From: Gammaproteobacteria bacterium
GTDB lineage: Bacteria; Pseudomonadota; Gammaproteobacteria; Thiohalobacterales; Thiohalobacteraceae
DNA length: 10,215 bases
Direction of reading: 5' to 3'
Assembly: GCA_016214925.1 (NCBI GenBank)
Contig: JACRMO010000120.1
Location: forward strand, 1 to 10,215
The translations under genes and the position numbers were made by a program. Each line of letters begins with the position of its first letter. Position 1 is the stretch's first letter. Of this stretch, positions 6,903 through 10,215 are shown piece by piece. The notes beneath the pieces are model-generated. The model saw nothing but the letters and a program-made list of their open reading frames with translations, was not told where the DNA came from and did not search any database.

Positions 6903-7829
6903 ATGTCGCAACCCGTCCTCCGCATCGCCACCCGCAAAAGCGCCCTCGCCCTGTGGCAGGCCGAACATGTCCGGCAGGGCCTGCGATTACATCATCCCGG
7001 GCTCCAGGTCGAGCTGGTCACCATGACCACGCGCGGCGATCAGATCCTCGACAGTCCGCTCGCCAAGGTTGGCGGCAAGGGCCTGTTCGTCAAGGAACTG
7101 GAGCAGGCCATGTTGGAGGATCGCGCCGACATCGCCGTGCATTCCATGAAAGACGTGCCCGTGGAGTTGCCGGAGGGTTTGGAGTTGGCGGTGATCCTCG
7201 AACGCGAAGATCCGCGCGATGCCTTCGTGTCCAATCACTACGCCACGCTCGAAGCACTCCCGCACGGCGCGCGCGTTGGCACCTCCAGCCTGCGCCGCCA
7301 GTGCCAGCTGCGTGCATTGCGTCCTGATCTGGTGATGAATGATCTGCGCGGCAACGTGAACACGCGCCTGGATAAGCTCGACCGCGGCGAATTCGATGCC
7401 ATCATTCTCGCCTGCGCGGGACTCAAACGCCTGGGCTTCAGCGCGCGCATTCGTCAGGAGCTGGGTTCGGAGATCATCCTGCCGGCCATCGGCCAGGGTG
7501 CCATCGGTATCGAATGTCGCAGCGGCGATAGCGCGATCCAGGCGCTGATCGCGCCGCTGGCGCATGCCACCACCACGACGCGGTTGCGCGCCGAACGCGC
7601 GCTCAACCACCACCTCAACGGCGGTTGTCAGGTACCCATCGCCGGCTATGCCGAATTGGACCACGGTGTCATTGTGTTGCGTGGTTTGGTGGGCAGTCCC
7701 GACGGTGCGCAGATCATTCACGGCGTCATCAGCGGCCGGCCCGAGGATGCCGAGGAACTCGGTCAGGTACTGGCAGAGGATCTGCTCGGCCGTGGCGCGG
7801 GTGCGATTCTCGACGCGTTGTATACGTGA
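6903..7829 (+). CDS. hemC: Porphobilinogen deaminase (hydroxymethylbilane synthase)
   Basis: Cytoplasmic enzyme of tetrapyrrole synthesis that joins four porphobilinogen molecules into hydroxymethylbilane on a covalent dipyrromethane cofactor. The 308-residue length is close to E. coli HemC (313). The cofactor cysteine is C242 in 'NGGCQVP', and the catalytic aspartate is D84 in 'HSMKDVP'; both numbers equal those of the E. coli enzyme, which supports ATG 6903 as the start. Other conserved blocks are 'RIATRKSALALWQAEHV', 'GGKGLFVKELE', 'VGTSSLRRQ', 'LRGNVNTRL' and 'PAIGQGAIGIE'. The frame is open further upstream into algR, but that extension is not HemC-like. The ribosome binding site is weak (AGG, 10 bases from ATG). 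The product is passed to HemD, encoded next, although a repeat element separates the two genes. Confidence 0.97.
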   Translation: MSQPVLRIATRKSALALWQAEHVRQGLRLHHPGLQVELVTMTTRGDQILDSPLAKVGGKGLFVKELEQAMLEDRADIAVHSMKDVPVELPEGLELAVILEREDPRDAFVSNHYATLEALPHGARVGTSSLRRQCQLRALRPDLVMNDLRGNVNTRLDKLDRGEFDAIILACAGLKRLGFSARIRQELGSEIILPAIGQGAIGIECRSGDSAIQALIAPLAHATTTTRLRAERALNHHLNGGCQVPIAGYAELDHGVIVLRGLVGSPDGAQIIHGVISGRPEDAEELGQVLAEDLLGRGAGAILDALYT

Positions 7830-7836
7830 GGCGTTT

Positions 7837-7920
7837 CGTAGGTTGGGGTGAGGCGGTCTTTGCCGAACCCCAACGCATCTTCCGCTCTGTTGGGGTTCGC
7901 TGCGCTCACCCCAACCTACA
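7837..7920. repeat. MITE/REP-like nested inverted repeat between hemC and hemD
   Basis: The outer arms GTAGGTTGGGGTGAG (7838-7852) and CTCACCCCAACCTAC (7905-7919) are perfect 15-base reverse complements. Inside, CGAACCCCAAC (7864-7874) pairs perfectly with GTTGGGGTTCG (7889-7899). An asymmetric internal loop (11 versus 5 bases) and a 14-base apical loop remain. RNA from either strand should fold into one long hairpin. I recognise this from memory as the kind of 'GTAGGTTGGG...' palindromic element scattered between genes of many proteobacteria. In one frame it encodes 'LLGFAALTPTY', a peptide that often contaminates predicted N-termini. There is no U-tract after it, so it is not a typical intrinsic terminator, but it may affect hemC-hemD mRNA stability or read-through. 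Confidence 0.88.
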
Positions 7921-7923
7921 ACG

Positions 7924-7968
7924 ATGAAGGTATCCGTGAAGCCTTGGCAAATGCGGTTTTTGGGATGA
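7924..7968 (+). other. Possible 14-codon leader ORF overlapping the hemD start
   Basis: ATG 7924 opens a 14-codon frame (MKVSVKPWQMRFLG) whose TGA overlaps the hemD ATG as ATGA (7965-7968). It has no good Shine-Dalgarno. hemD also lacks one, so coupling is conceivable, but an ORF this short can occur by chance. Confidence 0.2.
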
Positions 7969-8765
7969 ATGACGCGCCGTGTGTCTTGAGCGGTCGCGGC
8001 ATCCTGGTGACGCGACCAGCGCATCAGGCCAACGCGCTCTGTGCGTTGATCGAAACTGCCGGCGGTCGTGCGCTGCGGTTTCCGGTCCTGGACATCCACC
8101 CGATCGCCGATCTCGCAGCCGTGCAGGCCGGACTGGCGCGACTGACGCGGCCGGGGGAATATGATCTCGCCATCTTCGTCAGCGCCAATGCTGTGCAGTA
8201 CACCTTGGCGGCCTTGACGCCTCGCGCCTGGCCAATCGCAGTGAAGATCGCCGCGATCGGTGCCGCCACGGCGCGCGCGCTCGCGGCACAGGGGCTGCGT
8301 GTGGATGTTGCGCCAGCGCGGGACTTCACCAGCGAGGCGCTGCTGGCGCTGCCCGAATTCCAGTCGGTACAGAATCAGCGCATCCTGATCCTGCGCGGTG
8401 CCGGCGGTCGGGAAACCCTGCGCGATGTCTTGAGCGCACGCGGCGCGCAGGTGGATTATCTGGACGTGTATCGCCGCGACACCGCCACGACCGATGCATC
8501 GGTGTTATTGGAACACTGGCGTGCCGGTGCGATCGATGCGGTCCTGATCGCCAGCACGGAAAGTTTGCAGAAGCTGCTGGCGATCATTGGTACACTCGGC
8601 ACCGCGCTGTTGAGTGCGACGCCCCTGATTGTCGGCAACGCGCGCACCCGTGAACTGGCGCGTTCGTTGGGATTGGCCGGTCCGCTCGTGGTGGCGCGCG
8701 ACGCGACCGATGCGGCGATGGTGGATGCGTTATGCGCGCATTTCGCCGCGGCGCAAGCGCAATAA
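7965..8765 (+). CDS. hemD: Uroporphyrinogen-III synthase
   Basis: Cytoplasmic enzyme of 266 residues that closes hydroxymethylbilane with inversion of ring D to give uroporphyrinogen III, the branch point to heme, siroheme and cobalamin. HemD proteins diverge strongly, but these blocks are typical: 'GILVTRPAHQ' near the N-terminus, 'YDLAIFVSANAVQY', 'IAAIGAATARAL', 'FTSEALLAL', 'ILILRGAGGRETLRDVL', 'VYRR' and 'IDAVLIASTESLQKLL'. I place the start at ATG 7965, just before 'GILVTRP'. The frame stays open back to a GTG at 7848, but that extension translates the inverted repeat and is unlikely to be real protein. No strong Shine-Dalgarno precedes 7965, so initiation may depend on translation from upstream; TTG 7944 is a weak alternative. 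In Pseudomonas hemC and hemD lie close together; here 135 bases separate them, most of it the repeat. Confidence 0.92.
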   Translation: MNDAPCVLSGRGILVTRPAHQANALCALIETAGGRALRFPVLDIHPIADLAAVQAGLARLTRPGEYDLAIFVSANAVQYTLAALTPRAWPIAVKIAAIGAATARALAAQGLRVDVAPARDFTSEALLALPEFQSVQNQRILILRGAGGRETLRDVLSARGAQVDYLDVYRRDTATTDASVLLEHWRAGAIDAVLIASTESLQKLLAIIGTLGTALLSATPLIVGNARTRELARSLGLAGPLVVARDATDAAMVDALCAHFAAAQAQ

Positions 8766-8769
8766 GCAC

Positions 8770-8785
8770 GGCCGCTCCTACAGGA
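8770..8785. repeat. Half of a GTAGGAGCGGC-type extragenic palindrome
   Basis: GGCCGCTCCTACAGGA is the reverse complement of TCCTGTAGGAGCGGCC, which resembles one arm of the REP family known in Pseudomonas, Xanthomonas and others. Only this arm is clear. A GC-rich stretch ending hemD (about 8746-8760) may be the decayed other arm. Its AGGA (8782-8785) now falls where a Shine-Dalgarno for ATG 8793 would be. Confidence 0.5.
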
Positions 8786-8789
8786 ACAA

Positions 8790-8809
8790 TGGATGACTTT
8801 GGATGACCT
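8790..8809 (+). repeat. 10-base tandem duplication before hemX
   Basis: TGGATGACTT (8790-8799) is followed directly by TGGATGACCT (8800-8809), nine of ten bases identical. It lies in the 51-base hemD-hemX gap and overlaps the short upstream frame at 8793-8813. Confidence 0.65.
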
Positions 8810-8813
8810 TTGA
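8793..8813 (+). other. Six-codon in-frame upstream ORF before hemX
   Basis: ATG 8793 is preceded by AGGA with 7 bases spacing and reads MTLDDL then TGA (8811-8813). It is in the same frame as hemX, which starts only one codon later at 8817. hemX itself has no visible Shine-Dalgarno. Ribosomes may load here and re-initiate at 8817, or this may be an older hemX start closed by a nonsense codon. Confidence 0.35.
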
Positions 8814-8816
8814 ATC

Positions 8817-9938
8817 ATGAGCGAAGAGCAAAACCCACAGCTTCCAGCCGAGACCCCCGTCGATACACGGGCGCCCGCGACGGAAACCGCCGCGCCCTCT
8901 GCGCGCCGCTCGTTGGCCCAACCTCTGGCGCTGGCCGCGCTGGCGGTAGCGATCGGCACGGCGGTCGGTGGCTACTTCATCTGGCACGAAGTGCAGCGAC
9001 TCGGCACCTGGCAGGAACAGGTGCTGGGGCAGATCGACAATCGCACCCAGGCGCTCGATGAGCGTTTGCAAACCTTCAAGGATCGGCTGGACAACGATCT
9101 CGCCGCGAGCGAACGCGGCCGGCGCGGCATCGATGAAGAGCAACGCAAGCTCGCCGCGACCCAGGCCGGTTTCGAAGATGCGCTCAGTGTGTTGCGTGCG
9201 CAGCTCGGTCGCAGTCAGGACGAATGGGTGTTGGCGGAAGTGCAATACCTGCTGAATGTCGCCAATCAACGCGCGCAACTCGAGCGCGACACGCTGACCG
9301 CTATCGCGGCTTTGCGCAGTGCCGATCAGCGTTTGCAGGCACTGACCGATCCCGGCTTCAATGGCGTGCGTGAAGAAATCGCCCGCGAACTTGCTGCGTT
9401 GGAGGCGGTGGCGCAGCCCGATCTCGCCGGTATCACCTTGACGCTGGACACCTTGGCCGCGCAGGTCGTGCACTGGCCGCTCAAGGATCGGCGCACACCG
9501 CACCGCATCGCCGATACAAGCCTGGAGAGCGCGCCCGCGCCCGCGAACGATTGGCGCAGCACATTGGAAAACGCCTTGGCCAATGCCTGGAACGCGCTGC
9601 GTTCCCTGGTGGTGGTGCGCCGTAACGATGCGCCGGTCGCGCCGATGCTCGCCCCCGAACAGGAATTCTTCCTGCACGAAAATCTGCGCCTGCAATTGAG
9701 CATCGCGCGGCTGGCGGCCTTGCAGGGCGAGACGGCCAGCTATCGCGCCAGCCTCAAGACCACGGTTGCGTGGTTGCAGACGCACTTCGCGGATGATGCG
9801 CCGACAGTGATCGCGGCGCGGGCGGAACTGCAACGCTTGGCCGGAATCGACGTGCATCCCGCCGTGCCGGATATCAGCGCCTCGCTGCGTCTGTTGCGCC
9901 AACAGATGCACAGCGCCGCGGCTGGAACCGGCCCATGA
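8817..9938 (+). CDS. hemX: HemX family inner-membrane protein
   Basis: Protein of 373 residues in the HemX family (PF04375), often mislabelled uroporphyrin-III C-methyltransferase. No SAM-binding methyltransferase motif is visible, and the biochemical role in heme synthesis is unsettled. The layout is typical: a Pro/Ala/Thr-rich cytoplasmic tail (1-31), one membrane anchor (about 35-56), then a long, charged, helical region likely to be coiled coil (about 57-125), followed by the conserved 'WVLAEVQYLLNVANQRAQLERD' region (split here as WVLAEVQYLLN and VANQRAQL) and a helical C-terminal domain expected in the periplasm. It follows hemD by 51 bases and overlaps hemY by four bases (ATGA), so hemX and hemY are probably translationally coupled. 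The start at 8817 lacks a Shine-Dalgarno; see the upstream in-frame ORF at 8793. This should not be confused with the unrelated Bacillus HemX. Confidence 0.92.
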   Translation: MSEEQNPQLPAETPVDTRAPATETAAPSARRSLAQPLALAALAVAIGTAVGGYFIWHEVQRLGTWQEQVLGQIDNRTQALDERLQTFKDRLDNDLAASERGRRGIDEEQRKLAATQAGFEDALSVLRAQLGRSQDEWVLAEVQYLLNVANQRAQLERDTLTAIAALRSADQRLQALTDPGFNGVREEIARELAALEAVAQPDLAGITLTLDTLAAQVVHWPLKDRRTPHRIADTSLESAPAPANDWRSTLENALANAWNALRSLVVVRRNDAPVAPMLAPEQEFFLHENLRLQLSIARLAALQGETASYRASLKTTVAWLQTHFADDAPTVIAARAELQRLAGIDVHPAVPDISASLRLLRQQMHSAAAGTGP

Positions 9939-10215
9939 AGCTGCTCGTCTATCTGCTGGTCAGTCTGACGATCGCCGTTATCCTCGGGCTGTCCCTGGCC
10001 CACGAGCCCGGCTATGTGCTGATCGGTTACGGCGACTGGACATTGGAGACCACGCTGTCGCTGTTGCTGTTCACGCTGTGTGCCGGTTTCGCGGCCATCT
10101 ATCTGCTGCTGCGCTTTCTCGCCGGCCTGAAGCGCGCGCCGCTACGGTTACGGCTGTGGGAACAAAAGCGCAAGGCCGTGCGCACGCGCAACACGCTTAC
10201 CCACGGACTCATCGA
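9935..10215 (+). CDS. hemY: HemY family inner-membrane protein, N-terminal part
   Basis: The gene runs off the window; 93 complete codons are visible. It begins at ATG 9935 inside the hemX stop (ATGA). The protein starts MKLLVYLLVSL and has two predicted membrane spans (about 4-22 and 41-61) joined by 'HEPGYVLIGYGDWTLETT', the hallmark loop of the gammaproteobacterial HemY N-terminal domain (PF07219). The basic stretch after residue 62 fits the cytoplasmic side of the membrane. Family members continue with TPR-like helical repeats, which would lie beyond the window. This HemY is not the protoporphyrinogen oxidase of the same name in Bacillus. The place after hemX is the standard one. Confidence 0.93.
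   Translation, partial: MKLLVYLLVSLTIAVILGLSLAHEPGYVLIGYGDWTLETTLSLLLFTLCAGFAAIYLLLRFLAGLKRAPLRLRLWEQKRKAVRTRNTLTHGLI

Noticed and set aside
7889..7925. The right half of the inverted repeat as an intrinsic terminator of hemC
   Set aside because: The hairpin is strong but is followed by ACAACGATGAAGG with no T-run.
8817..9938. HemX as a uroporphyrinogen-III methyltransferase
   Set aside because: The protein has a single membrane anchor and a coiled-coil/helical domain, with no SAM-methyltransferase glycine-rich motifs; the label is a common database error.

Overview
The window is a gene-dense stretch of a GC-rich gammaproteobacterial chromosome. The strongest clue is gene order: argH on the minus strand, then, divergently, algZ(fimS)-algR-hemC-hemD-hemX-hemY. 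This is the arrangement known from Pseudomonas and related Gammaproteobacteria. The repeat between hemC and hemD, and an algZ-algR pair without obvious Pseudomonas hallmarks around it, fit a Chromatiales-like or other deep gammaproteobacterium as well as Pseudomonas. I cannot name a genus.

Layout. Positions 9-3489 (+) hold a two-gene unit: a secreted cupredoxin-like protein of the 'methylamine utilization protein' type, then, after 4 bases, a membrane sensor with HAMP, PAS, GGDEF and EAL domains that should make and/or degrade c-di-GMP. Its stop codon overlaps the stop codon of argH (3486-4898, -), so the two units converge with no spacer. A 62-base divergent gap (4899-4960) separates argH from algZ and carries overlapping candidate -10 boxes. 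From 4961 to the end everything reads rightward: algZ (LytS-type histidine kinase), algR (LytTR response regulator), hemC and hemD (hydroxymethylbilane to uroporphyrinogen III), hemX and the start of hemY (membrane proteins of the heme cluster). hemY is cut by the window edge.

How the genes work together. AlgZ/AlgR is a two-component pair that in Pseudomonas controls type IV pili, alginate and virulence. HemC and HemD are consecutive enzymes of tetrapyrrole synthesis. HemX and HemY are inner-membrane partners of unclear biochemical role. The cupredoxin plus c-di-GMP sensor pair looks like a separate periplasm-to-cytoplasm signalling module and is the least characterised part of the window.

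The most unusual small-scale features lie in the hem operon gaps. An 84-base MITE/REP-like inverted repeat sits between hemC and hemD. A half-palindrome remnant follows hemD. Upstream of hemX, an in-frame ATG with a good Shine-Dalgarno is closed by TGA two codons before the apparent hemX start. No stretch above 300 bases lacks a gene. I saw no tRNA, rRNA, CRISPR array, transposase or phage gene.
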